Positions 20,892 to 31,514 of a stretch of 64,000 bases of DNA are shown piece by piece. Source of the stretch: Maniola hyperantus (lineage: Eukaryota > Arthropoda > Insecta > Lepidoptera > Nymphalidae). A program made the translations under genes and the position numbers. Within the stretch, counting starts at the first letter, position 1. Every line of letters begins with the position of its first letter. The notes beneath the pieces were generated by a model. That model saw only the letters and a list, made by a program, of their open reading frames with translations, had not been told where the DNA came from and made no database searches. The DNA is taken from positions 6,076,001 to 6,140,000 of the forward strand of contig NC_048554.1 in NCBI RefSeq assembly GCF_902806685.2, in the 5' to 3' direction.

Positions 20892-21253
20892 AATATATAG
20901 AAAAGGCTGAATGACTGACTGACTGATCTATCGCCTCAATAGCTCAACCGGTAAAGGAGTGGACTGAAAACCGAAAGGTCGACGGTTCAAGCCCCGCCTG
21001 TTGCACTATTGTCGTGCCAACTCCTAGCACAAGCCTGACGCTTAGTTGGAGAGGAAAGGGAATATTAGTCATTTAACACGGCTAATATTCTTAAAAAAAA
21101 AACGCACAGCTCAAACTACTGGACGGGTCGGGTTGAAATTGGCATGCAGATAGCTATTATGAAGATTTTTAAAAACTGCACCCCTTAGGGGGTAAAATAG
21201 GGGTTTGAAATTTGTGTAGTCCACGCGGAGGAAGTCGCGAGCATAAGCTAGTT
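20892..21253 (+). mobile_element. Helitron-like element H3, interrupted by Phe-SINE
   Basis: H3 starts 'aaatatatagaaaaggctga' with a GACT array. It is broken after GATCTATC by the SINE at 20933-21101 and resumes with AACGCACAGCTCAAACTAC. It ends with the GTCGCGAGCATAAGCTAGT hairpin. A deletion has removed the 'catccgctaagaaagg' block. Confidence 0.85.
20933..21101 (+). mobile_element. tRNA-Phe-derived SINE nested in H3
   Basis: Full head GCCTCAATAGCTCAACCGGT, GAA anticodon loop and B box GGTTCAAGCCC, then the body and a ten-base A tail. It splits the H3 word GATCTATCAACGCACAG exactly, so the SINE is younger than its host element. Confidence 0.9.
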
Positions 21254-21539
21254 TTTATTATAAAGTAGGTATACCTACTAGCTATATAAAATATTCGGCC
21301 AAATAAAGGGTTTTTGGATCTATTTCAAAAGCGATAAGTAAAATAAGTCAATAAAGAAATCTTGCCTTGGCAGTGACCAAAACACTGCATTGAGATACTA
21401 CAAGTCTACAAACGATTTCATTGCGGATTCTCCGGACTTACATATCCAATAGACTGAATATTTTGGCAAAGACCACTCAACATAAAGCAAAACTAGCCTA
21501 AGCTCACGACGTTGCGTAAACTCCATATCCATACTTCCA

Positions 21540-21778
21540 GACTAATATTATAAATGCGAATGTGTGTCTGTCGGTCCGTCCGTCTGTCTGTCTTTCTGTC
21601 TGTCTGATAGCCTTTCACGGCCCATACGTTCAACCGATTTTGACGAAATTTAGTACAGCGATAGCTTGCATCCCGGGGAAGATCATAGGCTACTTCTTAT
21701 CCTGGAAAATCAAAATGTTCCCACGGGATTTTTTAAAAAACCTAAATCCACGCGGATGAAGTCGCAGGCATCATCTAC
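21540..21778 (+). mobile_element. Helitron-like element H2, near full length
   Basis: Runs from 'actaatattataaatgcgaa' through a (TGTC)n array, 'agcctttcacggccca', 'agcttgcatcccggggaaga' and the hairpin (GCGGATGAAGTCGC) to CATCATCTACT. The last bases have drifted from CTAGT. Confidence 0.8.
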
Positions 21779-21792
21779 TTTAAATAATCTGT

Positions 21793-21890
21793 ATAAGTAT
21801 TTTTTGAGGAGGTAAAATGTGTTAATTTGTATGTAGGGGAAAATCTGCGGAGCTAATGAACCGATTCTGAAAATTATTTTGTACCTATTT
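21793..21890 (+). mobile_element. Helitron-like H4 fragment
   Basis: 'aatttgtatgtagggg' and 'gaaccgattctgaaaatt' match the front half of H4 (33664-33850). No 3' end is visible. Confidence 0.5.
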
Positions 21891-21904
21891 GATACGGTTT
21901 TGGG

Positions 21905-22160
21905 CCGTCTCAATCCTTGCGACTCGTTTAATGTCGTCTTAGGTCCATCTTCCAACACTGCGCTTTCCGGTGTGAGCTGGTATTCCAGTATCTAGGGACC
22001 CCAACGTATATCTTCGAACTAGCCTGCAAGGCACACTGCCTATTGCCAGTTCAGCTTTGCAACCCAAATGCTTTTATATTGATATGTCTAATGATTAAAT
22101 TTGATATGTCGGAATACTCTGGTTTTCCTACGAATCGAAATGAGGACATTTCTGATATGC
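21905..22160 (-). pseudogene. RTE-like LINE 3' fragment, degraded
   Basis: Aligns by eye in reverse to 8423-8650: 'ccttgcgactcgtttaatgt', 'ccaacactgcgctttccggt', 'caaggcacactgcctattgc' and 'cagctttgcaaccc' occur in the right order. The frame is destroyed by indels. Confidence 0.6.
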
Positions 22161-23047
22161 TCATGTAGACTGTAGAGAAACTTTAAGCATAACTTTTCTA
22201 CACCTAGTGGTAACCACTTTCGGATTTTTTAAGGATGATCTTTATAGTTACACACGTCCAGTTTTTATTATACTTCGCACGAGCTAAGTTAAAGATATAA
22301 TGTTAGCGCTCACCCCAATATTTTGGCAACCGCCACTGCCTCTGGTCAAATGAGTTAAATCGTTAAATATGCGCATGAACCAGTTTTCTTTGGAAAATTG
22401 GAAATATACCAAATAGAGCCGTTTGCAAGCACATTAAAACTGCGGTATTGTATAAACTTGTTTATTGTATTAGCTTCTTCAGACAGGAATGTCAATTCCA
22501 ATCAGACTTAGATCGGAAACCGTAGTTTTTGCAGGCTGTAGGTTGGATGGCTGACATCCAGCTCGATATTTATAAGTCTGAAACTTGAGTGTGACTATTA
22601 AAGTTAAACTTAACTATTTATAATTTTTAATGATAGTGTTTTTTCCTACCACTTCAAGGAAATTCCTAAATAATCATCATAATATCCGAAATTTTTTGAA
22701 ATGTATTTAAAATTATATCTGTATTAAAATTGTATAACTAGAGTGCTAGAGATCTCAAAACACGTTTTCCCAACGTTTTTCTTTCTACTACTACTACTCT
22801 ACTACGCGCTCAAACTGGCTTTAATTAATTACCGTAGACTTTTGAGTTTACAAATTGAGCAACTGTCTTGTTGGTACGTCGTTACGTGCTTTAACTTCCT
22901 ATTTTAATGTATATCTGAAATAAAAACCCTTTTAGTGTGATGAGTTTTTCTGCCGTCATGCCTATTCCCCAGTGTAAACTGCACTGATTGTAATGAAAGA
23001 GGAGTTATAACTCTCTTCAAAAATATTTTTCACTATGTAGGTCATCA
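22161..23047. other. Gene-free stretch
   Basis: No gene. A possible tail of the short tRNA-derived SINE ('ttgaaatgtatttaaaatta') lies at 22697-22716. Confidence 0.45.
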
Positions 23048-23482
23048 AGAGCTCCCTGGTGCTGTGTGAGCTCTGTGATCTACAAGTGGAGCTGCCGGGT
23101 TGATTCCGGCAGGGGCAACTTGTGAATTTATAATTTGTGAACTAATTGTCTCTGGTCTGGTCTGGCGTATAAGTCCGCAAATTGCTAATGAGTGTGGCCG
23201 CCATTTAGCGACGTCAGCACTGGATATACGTCAAATGACGTCCAAAATGACGTTATTTCCATGGTAATGAGAGATGGTTCCAGCGCAATAGCAATTGCGG
23301 GACTTCTATAATACTTCGGCCTGTAGATAGTTTCCACTCTACGGGCAAACAGTGCCGCCAAATGATTAGCGTAAATAACAGGGATATGGGTTTAATGAAA
23401 CTGCCCCTTGCATCTTATCTGCTATCATCACTTACCACTAGGTAAGCTGAGAGAATGTCAAGGGCTACCTTGTCTAAATATA
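23048..23482 (+). mobile_element. tRNA-derived SINE-F, interrupted by a MITE
   Basis: The head holds a B box (GGGTTGATTCCGGCAGGGGC) and 'ctctggtctggtctgg'. The tail ('acagtgccgccaaatgatta', 'tatcatcacttaccactagg', 'tcaagggctacctt') resumes at 23311. The MITE at 23168-23310 separates them. A fuller tail of the family is at 58843-59041. I recognise this as a common lepidopteran SINE. Confidence 0.75.
23168..23310. mobile_element. MITE nested in SINE-F
   Basis: TATAAGTCCGCAAATTGCTAA and the complementary AGCAATTGCGGGACTTCTATA are its ends. The interior has CAAATGACGTCC and AAAATGACGT words. A second, half copy in reverse lies at 59103-59200. Confidence 0.8.
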
Positions 23483-23680
23483 TAAAAAGGAAGAGTGAAT
23501 GACTGACAGATCTATCAACGCACAGCCCAAAGTACTGGACGGATTGGGCTGAAATGTGGCTGCAGATAGCTATTAGGACGTAGACATCCGCTAAGAAAGG
23601 ATTTTTGAAAAATTCAGCTCCTAAAGGGATAAAATAGGGGTTCGAAATTGTGTAGTCCACGCGGACAAAGTCGCAGAGGA
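23473..23680 (+). mobile_element. Helitron-like element H3
   Basis: 'ctaaatatataaaaaggaag', a short GACT run, 'gatctatcaacgcacagc', 'tagctattaggacgtagac', 'atccgctaagaaagg' and a hairpin at GCGGACAAAGTCGC. CTAGT is lost. It abuts the tail of SINE-F. Confidence 0.75.
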
Positions 23681-24476
23681 TTTTTTTCATTTATTAGGAT
23701 CACCACAGCTAATCATATACATCTAATACAAATTTAACCATACAAAGATCTAAGATAATATGACGAGCTAATTAAAAGTAATCACCGCATGCGAATGTGT
23801 CAGGTAATTTTACTACTAAAAAGTTACTTAATTAAAAAATAATAATTATATAAATAATATAAATTAATAAAACACTAAAACTAATAAATAAATGTAGGTA
23901 AGGTTCACATGGCATCACGTAAATTACTATGGTAATTTACTATTGCCATATGAACTGAATTCCGGAATTTAACCAGTGAGTCCGCGTGTATGTCTAGCAA
24001 TTGAGCTTATTATAAAGTTGACTTATTCTAGGGATTGGCGAGTTAGCACCCAAAACTGTTGAGCGTCGAGGAAAAGATAAAGAAGAATTTAAAGGTTTTC
24101 TAGGATATTTCAGGGATAAGCTAGAAGTATACATTTAATACTTGGTCTAATGATTTGAGTTTTGTCACAATCTCTAGTCTTACATAATTGAAGAACGTGA
24201 AACCACGTAGCTTTAACTGAAGTATTCGCAATTTTTAAAAGAGATTGCATGTTAAGATAAGAACGAGTTATTTTATTATAGCATTGAACTCCAACCATAA
24301 ACTGTTGTATGTTGGTATGACAAGGGCTTTCTAATAAGATACTGATTTCATTGAGTTTTTTTCATTTTACTTAAGAATATTTTTTTGCAATGTGTGTGCA
24401 TTAACATTTTGATTTTTCTTTAATCGTTTATGGTGATCTCGTCCAAAAAGCCATTAATGCACTGACATTATACCAT
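23681..24476. other. Gene-free stretch
   Basis: AT-rich, no gene or recognised repeat. Confidence 0.5.
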
Positions 24477-24479
24477 AGA

Positions 24480-24535
24480 CATCATTATCATTATCAACCG
24501 ATGCACATCCACTGATGAACATAGGTGTTTTGTAG
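24480..24535 (-). mobile_element. RTE-like LINE tail fragment
   Basis: 'atcattatcattatcaaccg' followed by 'catccactgatgaacatagg' is the complement of the last about 55 bp of the element at 8423-8734, including the repeat tail. Confidence 0.55.
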
Positions 24536-24676
24536 GAATGTATTTTTTTTTGTTTGGGATCTAATTTTCTTTTCTTATTGAAGTCTTCGTCGGTCTAAGT
24601 CGGTTAAAATTTACATGTGTAATCCCTAGGGAGGAGGTTACGTAAGCGGTTCATTGGTTATGCAACTCGCGACTCA

Positions 24677-25585
24677 TTTGGCGGTCGATAGCCTAGGTAG
24701 TTAGGTACCGAGTGACTAGTTGAGCAACACTAGGCTGCCTACTTCACGATCTAACCTTTTGGCAGAGATATGCCATATGTAGAGGTAGTGATGTCCTTTA
24801 AAACGTCCTTAAATTTTGATGAACAAGAGCACAATAAGCGGACGTGATTAGGTGAATGGGGCTGGTGGGACCTGGTATCGTATAGAATAGAATAGAATAG
24901 AATATAATATAATATAATATAATATAATCTAATATAATAATAATATAATATAATATCAATATAATAATATAATATAATATAATATAATATAATATAATAT
25001 AATATAATATCATATAATATAATATAATTATCTAATATAATGTACCATATATAATATAATATTTTTATTAGTAAGCATTTACAGAAATAACATCTTAAAC
25101 ATATGACATGCCAACGAAAAGGCCACGGAAAAGGAGGAATATATACAACACGTAATTCTGTTATTCTGTTCGAGGTCATACAAATAAGGTTTACCATATA
25201 TACATATATCTATATTTAATATGGTAAAAATTGTTCTAATACATAGATAATATTATCCGAATATAAAGCTCGCTAAAAGCTTACGTCTTTGTTATCATTA
25301 CGTGGGGGGTTTTATGGCGCCTTAATCTTATTATGAGCTTTGCTTCTTCTGGTTTGTTTGAACTATGATTGAACTCAATGCCTTTTAGGTCGCTGTAGGA
25401 GCTAATTAACTTGTTTAGCATGACTATTATGGCTATGGTAAATATTGTCACATTATTATGCTATCAGCGTCGAAAAACAAGGTATGAAAATATTTCAAGT
25501 TTCAATCATTTGGCGGTTGATAGCCTAGGAGACATACAAGGCTGCCTAAACCCTTTACCTTTTGAGGCCGGTCGGTATGCCGTGT
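24677..25585 (+). repeat. Pair of related short segments flanking the AATAT array
   Basis: 'tttggcggtcgatagcctag' at 24678 and 'tttggcggttgatagcctag' at 25509 are each followed by a GGCTGCCTA word and by CTTTTGxxG with ATGCC. The span covers two copies of a small unclassified repeat and the DNA between them. Confidence 0.4.
24880..25062. repeat. AGAAT/AATAT pentanucleotide microsatellite
   Basis: About five AGAAT units pass into a long, slightly interrupted (TATAA)n array. The 148-codon minus-strand frame rich in Y, I and L is only a translation of this array. Confidence 0.95.
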
Positions 25586-26165
25586 AATGTTAATGTTAAC
25601 ACTAATGAACTTTGTTTTAGCACGACTGCTCGGTAAGTTAAGTACTATTTCTAACAAGGGTATGACAAATAGGCATGTGTGTTATGCAAGCTAAAAATAA
25701 GCAATGCTAATACCTATTAATTAGGATAATCCAAAAAATAAAAGAGACACAATACGCGTGGGGAGAATAATGATAGACAACTATAGGCATAAAGTAAAGA
25801 TAACCTAACACTTAAAAACTAAAGTATATGCAACTAGATTTTCTTGCGACTTTGTCTGCAATCTGCATCACAGAATAACTTTAACAGATAATGTAGCTAT
25901 CTATTAGTGAAAGTATTTTCAGAATCGTATTCTCCCCTACATCCTAACCTTACATTTACCCTCATTATAATATTACTCTTACAAATGAAAAGATATTTAA
26001 AAAGGACAGTATTTATCCTTATAAATGTAAATTCGATTTAATTTCATCTAAAGGTACCAACGTAACACTTGCACAAATCGAGTCACCTAATTGTATATTC
26101 TTAACAACGCCAGTAAACTTGAAAAATATTATTTAGTTAGTCATTTATAAAACTAATAGGTACTT
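25063..26165. other. Gene-free stretch
   Basis: No gene or further repeat recognised. Confidence 0.5.
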
Positions 26166-26168
26166 ATT

Positions 26169-26327
26169 TTTTATACTCGTGTGTATATAGTAGTAGATAA
26201 TAGAATTAGTTAAACTACTGGTGGCGTTTATTAACAAATAATTATATTTTTATACTCGTGTGTATATAGTAGTAGATAATAGATATTAGTTAAACTGCTG
26301 GTGGCGTTTATTAACACAGAATGCACG
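26169..26327. repeat. Tandem duplication, about 79-bp unit
   Basis: Two units from 'tttatactcgtgtgtatata' to 'ggtggcgtttattaaca' follow each other with offset 79. They differ by a one-base insertion and a few substitutions. Confidence 0.9.
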
Positions 26328-26865
26328 TTGGCGTCATGCTACGTTTCTAGAAAGCGAAAATTTTCTCTGCGTGGCTTTAGCATTTACCATCATTTATAGT
26401 ATAAAGAAACGTTAAGTTGTTGATATGGAGGTATGTACCTACCCACCGTTTCAAATCATTTTGTCACTTTTTTCTTTACCATAATATATGAAAGTTACAA
26501 GACCGCTATGTTTGTCATTAAGACATGCTCGGATTTTTAGGTTTTAGATTAGGTAATAGGTACCTATGATGAGTAATATTCTAAAGCTGGAGATGACCTG
26601 TAACATTTTGGTGTACTGTATCGATTTTTGCAACTTTAAAACGTTAGTTTGTCATCTCTCATTCGCGGCAAGCGCCGCGTGCTCCACTCGGACTATCGGG
26701 TATTTGATAATGTGAGTGTTTTTTTTAATTATTTTAGAGAAGTAACTGTAAATCAGCTGTTCATCATTTGATAATTAAATTTATTAGTATGTACCCTATC
26801 CAGACGCAATATTATACGAATCTTTATTTTCATAAAATGTAGAAGTAGACCTGTAGGGGATTTCG

Positions 26866-27314
26866 TAAAACCTGCATCAATCATCGCATCCGCAGTTTCT
26901 CTGGTGCTGCAAATGTTCTTGGGCGGCGGTAATCACTTAACATCAGGTGACCCGCCTGCTCGTTTGCTCGCTATCTCTATGTAAAAAAGCATTATTATTA
27001 CAGTCGCAATTGTTGTGATTGGCTGAATTTGTGCGATTCTCGGTGCAAACAATGCATTGTAGCCAATAGTGAGCGAGGAGTGGTGATTGCGATCGTGACA
27101 TTGTAGCTGACACTGTACCGCAATCGCGCGACTGATAATTCTTCAGCTGGGCGATTGTCTAAAACCTGCGTCAATCATGATTACAATTTTAATTGTTCTG
27201 ATTGGCTGAATTTGTGCGATTCTTGTTGCAACAATGCATTGTGGCCAATAGTGAGCGAGCATTAACCAATCAGAGATGATTGCGATCGGGACATTATAGC
27301 TGTCAAACAACCGC
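26866..27314. repeat. Two direct copies of a palindrome-containing element
   Basis: Both copies carry 'aaaacctgc(a/g)tcaatcat', 'gattggctgaatttgtgcga', 'acaatgcattgt', GCCAATAGTGAGCGAG and 'gattgcgatcg'. The first (about 26872-27120) is interrupted by a retroposon end; the second is 27160-27310. ATTGGCT/AGCCAAT words give internal pairing. Probably a MITE family. Confidence 0.6.
26892..26990 (+). mobile_element. LINE/SINE 3' end ('gtaatcacttaacatcaggt')
   Basis: 'ggtgctgcaaatgttcttgg', 'gcggtaatcacttaacatca', 'gacccgcctgctcgtttgct' and an A-rich end form a 3' end very common in Lepidoptera. It interrupts the first of the two direct repeats that follow. Confidence 0.65.
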
Positions 27315-28215
27315 GGTAGGGACACTGGTGATTTAGGGTGATTTATTCTCTAATGACTATCTCCTGTCGGTGTATTCCTATGCGATGCTCCTGTCATAAT
27401 GACATGACCATTATCTACCTAATGTTTGTTTACTTTTTACACAACTGGAACGTAAAGGCGTGTTTGTTTTGTCTCGATTATTTTATTAATTTTAATTTGT
27501 TTTATTTGAAAGTTTGTTATTTTTTGTAGTTTTGTACTAACTCCAAATAACGTACCTTTACAAATTCTTCCTGCTACTCCCCACATAGATTTTGGCTATC
27601 TTTTTTTACGAATTCAACAAAAATTTATGTAAGTGTTGTGGCACTGTAATTTGAAACTGTTTGTATGGGATAATGCACACTTTGCGTCACCCTATGTTTA
27701 TAGCAAATATTTTTTTGAATCGCAGTTCGAAATAACGGCACGTGTAGCTTTTTGCAATTTAATCTTCTGGCTTTAGAGTAAAGTAACGCACACTTGAAAT
27801 TGATTTTTATCATCGACAGAAAATATCTTATTTATGTGATAATTATCAAGTTATTTTTGGATCATCAGTAGGAACTACGGGATATAATATTGACAATAAG
27901 CAATCAAAATGAATAGAAAGTTAGAGATCTCTACCAACTGTTTTAGGCAGGATTCTAGGAATAAAATGACTCTATGAAAATTTTTTACTGAAGCTTTTTT
28001 GTGATTACCAAAAAAACTCCTTAAAAGACAATCTTTCTGTTCGACTTGACGACGACTGAAATGTGGGAAACCAATTTAGATATAAGGGAACGTAAAACAT
28101 CCAGCTGTCCCACACTGCAAACTGAGGATGTAGAGATTTTTTTGTTGTAGAAGAATGGTATGGACTATAATATTAGTATCCTTATTCAGTTCCTTAAAAT
28201 TATACCACAGAGGCA
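27315..28215. other. Gene-free stretch
   Basis: No gene or recognised repeat. Confidence 0.5.
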
Positions 28216-28219
28216 CAGG

Positions 28220-28471
28220 TTATATCCGGTAAATTGACACTAACCACAACCTCCTTTGGCTATAATCCGGACGGTTTCTAAGATTTCCCAAGTCATTTTT
28301 GGCTTCGGAAGCAGCTGCAATGGCACCTGTTGAATCTTTGTTCCGATTGCTCCCCATGGGGTGTCGGCCATGCATGCCGGATGTTCCCACGCGCACCACT
28401 CCCACATAATATACACATGCCTGATGCCTTCCTTTATTGGAAGTCTTATTGCCATTGGGACAGTTTTGCAC
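28220..28471 (-). CDS. Unassigned open segment, two frames open
   Basis: GC-richer than its surroundings. One minus frame (from 28471) contains QNCPNGNKTSNKGRHQACVY and STGAIAAASEAKNDLGNLRN. The shifted frame contains HVYIMWEWCAWEHPACMADT and PWGAIGTKIQQVPLQLLP. An acceptor-like AATACTAATGCAG lies just upstream. I recognise neither product. Two open frames over one GC-rich stretch may mean an exon, an exon copy or chance. Confidence 0.2.
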   Translation of the reverse strand: MQNCPNGNKTSNKGRHQACVYYVGVVRVGTSGMHGRHPMGSNRNKDSTGAIAAASEAKNDLGNLRNRPDYSQRRLWLVSIYRI

Positions 28472-29220
28472 GAACTGAATAGAACTGCATTAGTATTATT
28501 GAAACGCTAGATTTTGTTTGTGCTATTCCTATAGGTAGGTCCACCAATATTAGAATGTTATGAGTAATGACCTATTAGAAGTTGCACTTGCCATGTAACA
28601 AATTTATGTAGCGGTATCTCAAAGCATACAATAAACGGTACTTAGCTAATGGATGTTGAGATATTTTAGAAATTGCCATAAATGTAAACAAATCATAGCA
28701 GACACTCAAATCAAAATAATTGTATGGTTTGCGATTTTTCAATTGAACTTCTGCTACCACATATTTTTAAACTAATAGTTCTAAGTACCTAAGTATTGCT
28801 GCTTCTGTTTTTTGAAAGTTTTCGATGGTGTAAAATAATGTCAACACAGAAAGTAGAGATAAGTGGTGCATTTTTGGTTGCAATATTATGTAAGCAAGAC
28901 TGAAAAACTTTGAGTCACTCAATGTAATTTTAGTGCCCCTGAAGAAACTGAAGTGATCTGGACCTTTTTGTTTTGTTTCTGATTTTGCATGCTACATTCA
29001 CCTGTCTTCTCTTCGTGGCCTGTATCTGAAAGTTGACTGCGATGTTTATCCTTATCTAACATACAGAAAATGCATATTAAAGAAAGAGAAAGAACGTCTT
29101 TAGTTAACCGGTGACGGTGCAAGGCGCAAGCATGTGGCTGGCTGGTGGCACGCGCCATTCGGTTTCCTAGCGCAAAGCTGGATAGACGTTACTTAGCGGT
29201 GCGATTGTTGCTCGCACTTC
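28472..29220. other. No gene recognised; becomes GC-richer towards 29150
   Basis: Nothing identified until base composition changes at about 29120, upstream of the proposed transcription start. Confidence 0.45.
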
Positions 29221-29223
29221 CAC

Positions 29224-29936
29224 TTCAGTCGTGTTTTCGAGAGTTCCGGAATCTCGTGGTCGATTAGCAATTCGATTGTTTTGGTTAAATTATGAATGAC
29301 TTGTGATACTTTGTGCGGATTAATATGTGTGGACTGTATCGTGCATTGTAATAAACGAGTGCTGACAATATTTTTTTGGCAAATAAAGAAAGAAATTTAA
29401 CCCACATCCAACGATAACGCCGGTCTCAAAGAGAAAGTTTCATACTCAGTGTTTACGAACTGTGGACAAAGTTATTTGGGACGCATTTTTTCGGAGTTTT
29501 CTTGAGCCGCGTGGATAATTGAAAAAGTTGTCCGGACGCTTATGGGAACGAGCGAAACCGTGAAAGCCGATAATAAAAATAAATATACCGCGAGATTTAT
29601 TAAAGAAGTCTTTGAAGTCGGATCGGATTTGATGGTGATTAATGGTGCGTGTGTGAGGATGCGATCTGGGAAGCGCTGAAAGTTTCGCGTATGGATTTTT
29701 TGGGCTTTATGAGGGAGAGGAGGTCTTTTCCAGTGAACGAAGTGGCTCTTAAAAGTGAGAAGGATGCCGGTGGGCGGGGCTTGGTGGTGAACTCTGTTTT
29801 GTGTGGTGTGGTGGATGAACTGTCCAACGGGAGGACCGGGAGGCGAGGGTCGTGGGTACGACACGCCGTCATGGGTGTTCTCAGGTGGAAGGATTTGACA
29901 GGAGTTAGGAGCAGTACTCCTACTGAACAGAAAGAG
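29224..29936 (+). promoter_or_regulatory. Candidate transcription start and first exon
   Basis: The arthropod-type initiator TTCAGT lies at 29224-29229 in GC-richer, CpG-containing DNA. No TATA box is seen at the expected distance. The stretch ends in a good splice donor (AAAGAG then GTAACT at 29937). Plus and minus frames of 130-143 codons overlap near 29649-29864, as expected from GC-rich DNA, and none is recognised. This pattern suits a mostly untranslated first exon of a gene whose next exons lie beyond. Transcript evidence is lacking. Confidence 0.4.
29542..29679 (+). CDS. Small ORF (45 codons) in candidate first exon
   Basis: ATG in the context CGCTTATGG opens 45 codons ending TGA at 29677. 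The product starts MGTSETVKADNKNKYTARF and continues IKEVFEVGSDLMVIN. It is hydrophilic and uses varied codons. It could be an upstream ORF, or a coding start that splices out before the stop (a GTGCGT lies near the end). No family recognised. Confidence 0.3.
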   Translation: MGTSETVKADNKNKYTARFIKEVFEVGSDLMVINGACVRMRSGKR

Positions 29937-30187
29937 GTAACTATGACTTTTTCTTTAAAAATTCTTGTTTACAAGTACAGCATTAAAATATTATGTAGGT
30001 ATGTCACAGGATGTTACAGGATTCTCAAGAATATTTTCTTATTATACCTACCTAATTCTTATAATTTGATGAAGATCTGATGAACATCTTCGAAAATAGA
30101 TAATGGAACTCCTCAAATGGTAAGAGTTAATTGCTCGCGGTCAATGTAATAGCTTAGTAAACAGTAGATGTTTAACCAGGCATAGCA

Positions 30188-30248
30188 TATTTTAATACAT
30201 GGCCACTAAAAATTGAGAAATATTTTTTAGTGGCCATGTATTAAAATA
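30188..30248. repeat. Perfect palindrome, 25-nt arms
   Basis: 30188-30212 and 30224-30248 are exact reverse complements with an 11-nt loop. It lies about 250 bp past the candidate first exon, thus in its putative intron. Confidence 0.95.
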
Positions 30249-30950
30249 TAATATTTATTTACAAAAATACATATTTTTTAACAAAAAAATTATTACCGAC
30301 TTCAACACCTAACCGTGTTTCAGTTTGTACACTAAAAATTATATCCATAAGCGGAAATGATAAATTCTTTACATAGGTATACCTACTTACTTACTTCATA
30401 CTCATTTTCTCAGAGCTATTCTATCATTAATTTATAGATAAACCTATATTATGTAGTCTACCAATTTGTCTGTGAATCACAAACAGTCTCTATCTGTAAA
30501 GTCTATATTGCGTAAGTAAACATCATGACTAATAGAGAAAATTTTGTGTTTCATCCAAGTCCGGTTTTCCAAGTCTGTTCTCTTGGCTACCTAGTTACTT
30601 ATCGGCATTAAACACACACAGCGCGGCGCGAGGGAGACATGCGACGCGGCTTATATAAGTTGTACCTAATATCAAATAGGTATGTATAGTAAAAGGAACT
30701 CAAGGCGTTCATGCTCCGTAGTACATGTAAGATCCCTCGTTTACGCAAATTATGCCTTACAGTCTTAAACGGATAAAACGCAACGTCAGCAATGTGTTGC
30801 TGAAAGTACGCTGCGCTTCGTCTCCGTCGCGTGCAATATGCCGGGTTTTATATAAAATTTTTCTTTCACACCTGTTACACCTTCTAATTACATAGATTAT
30901 CATTTTAATCATTCTAACCAATAAATTTGGGGACTGCAACTCGTTTTTGG
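30249..30950. other. Gene-free stretch
   Basis: No gene or recognised repeat. Confidence 0.5.
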
Positions 30951-30956
30951 ATTGGC

Positions 30957-31060
30957 AAGCCGCACTTCACCAGCATTGTAGACTATGGCCAAATCCCCTA
31001 GTCATTCTGAGAGAAGACTCGTGCTCTGTAGTGAGCTGGCGATGTGTTGATCAATATGAA
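30957..31060 (+). mobile_element. SINE-A 3' fragment
   Basis: 'gtagactatggccaaatccc', 'tctgagagaagactcgtgct', 'gtagtgagctggcgatg' and a short tail. Confidence 0.65.
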
Positions 31061-31349
31061 CTCGTTTTTGCTTACAACTTGATGACCAGTGTCATATCTA
31101 TTAATTTTGACACATAAAACACGCTTTTTGTCCAGAATTGCCGTTCCATACAATGGTTCCTGGTTCCTTGTATTACAATTTTATTAATCTTAACATAAAG
31201 AGCTTATGTTCATCGCGCGTTGTGTATGGCCAAGCCTTTAGACAAGTGACGTCACATTGCGGTTTCGATGTCGTTTTCGTTTTATCTCGTCGGTTCTTTG
31301 TGAACCCACTTTTCGTAACGTGAGTCTGTGTCAAGGATTTTATTTTAGG

Positions 31350-31514
31350 TATAGTACGCGACAGGTTGAAATGGCAATCGGGGAGGGAGCACCCCGCACA
31401 CCCGCACATCCCCCGCGCTAACCCGGTGCGGGGGAGCTCGGGTGACGTGTGCGTGTGCGGGGCGTCTCCTTGCCTCATACCCCGATTGCCATCTCGACCT
31501 GTCGCGTACTATAG
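31350..31514. mobile_element. Family P MITE, full length
   Basis: TATAGTACGCGACAGG and CCTGTCGCGTACTATA are exact inverted ends. The next 20 bases of each arm also pair (ATGGCAATCGGGG). The interior is GC-rich. TA at the edges may be the target duplication. ORFs of 71-101 codons on both strands are artefacts. Confidence 0.85.

Noticed and set aside
24751..25197. 148-codon minus-strand frame rich in Y, I and L
   Set aside because: It is a translation of the (TATAA)n microsatellite and its edges.
29472..29864. 130-codon minus-strand ORF
   Set aside because: Low-complexity proline/histidine-rich opposite strand of the GC-rich candidate first exon; the plus-strand donor and initiator fit better.
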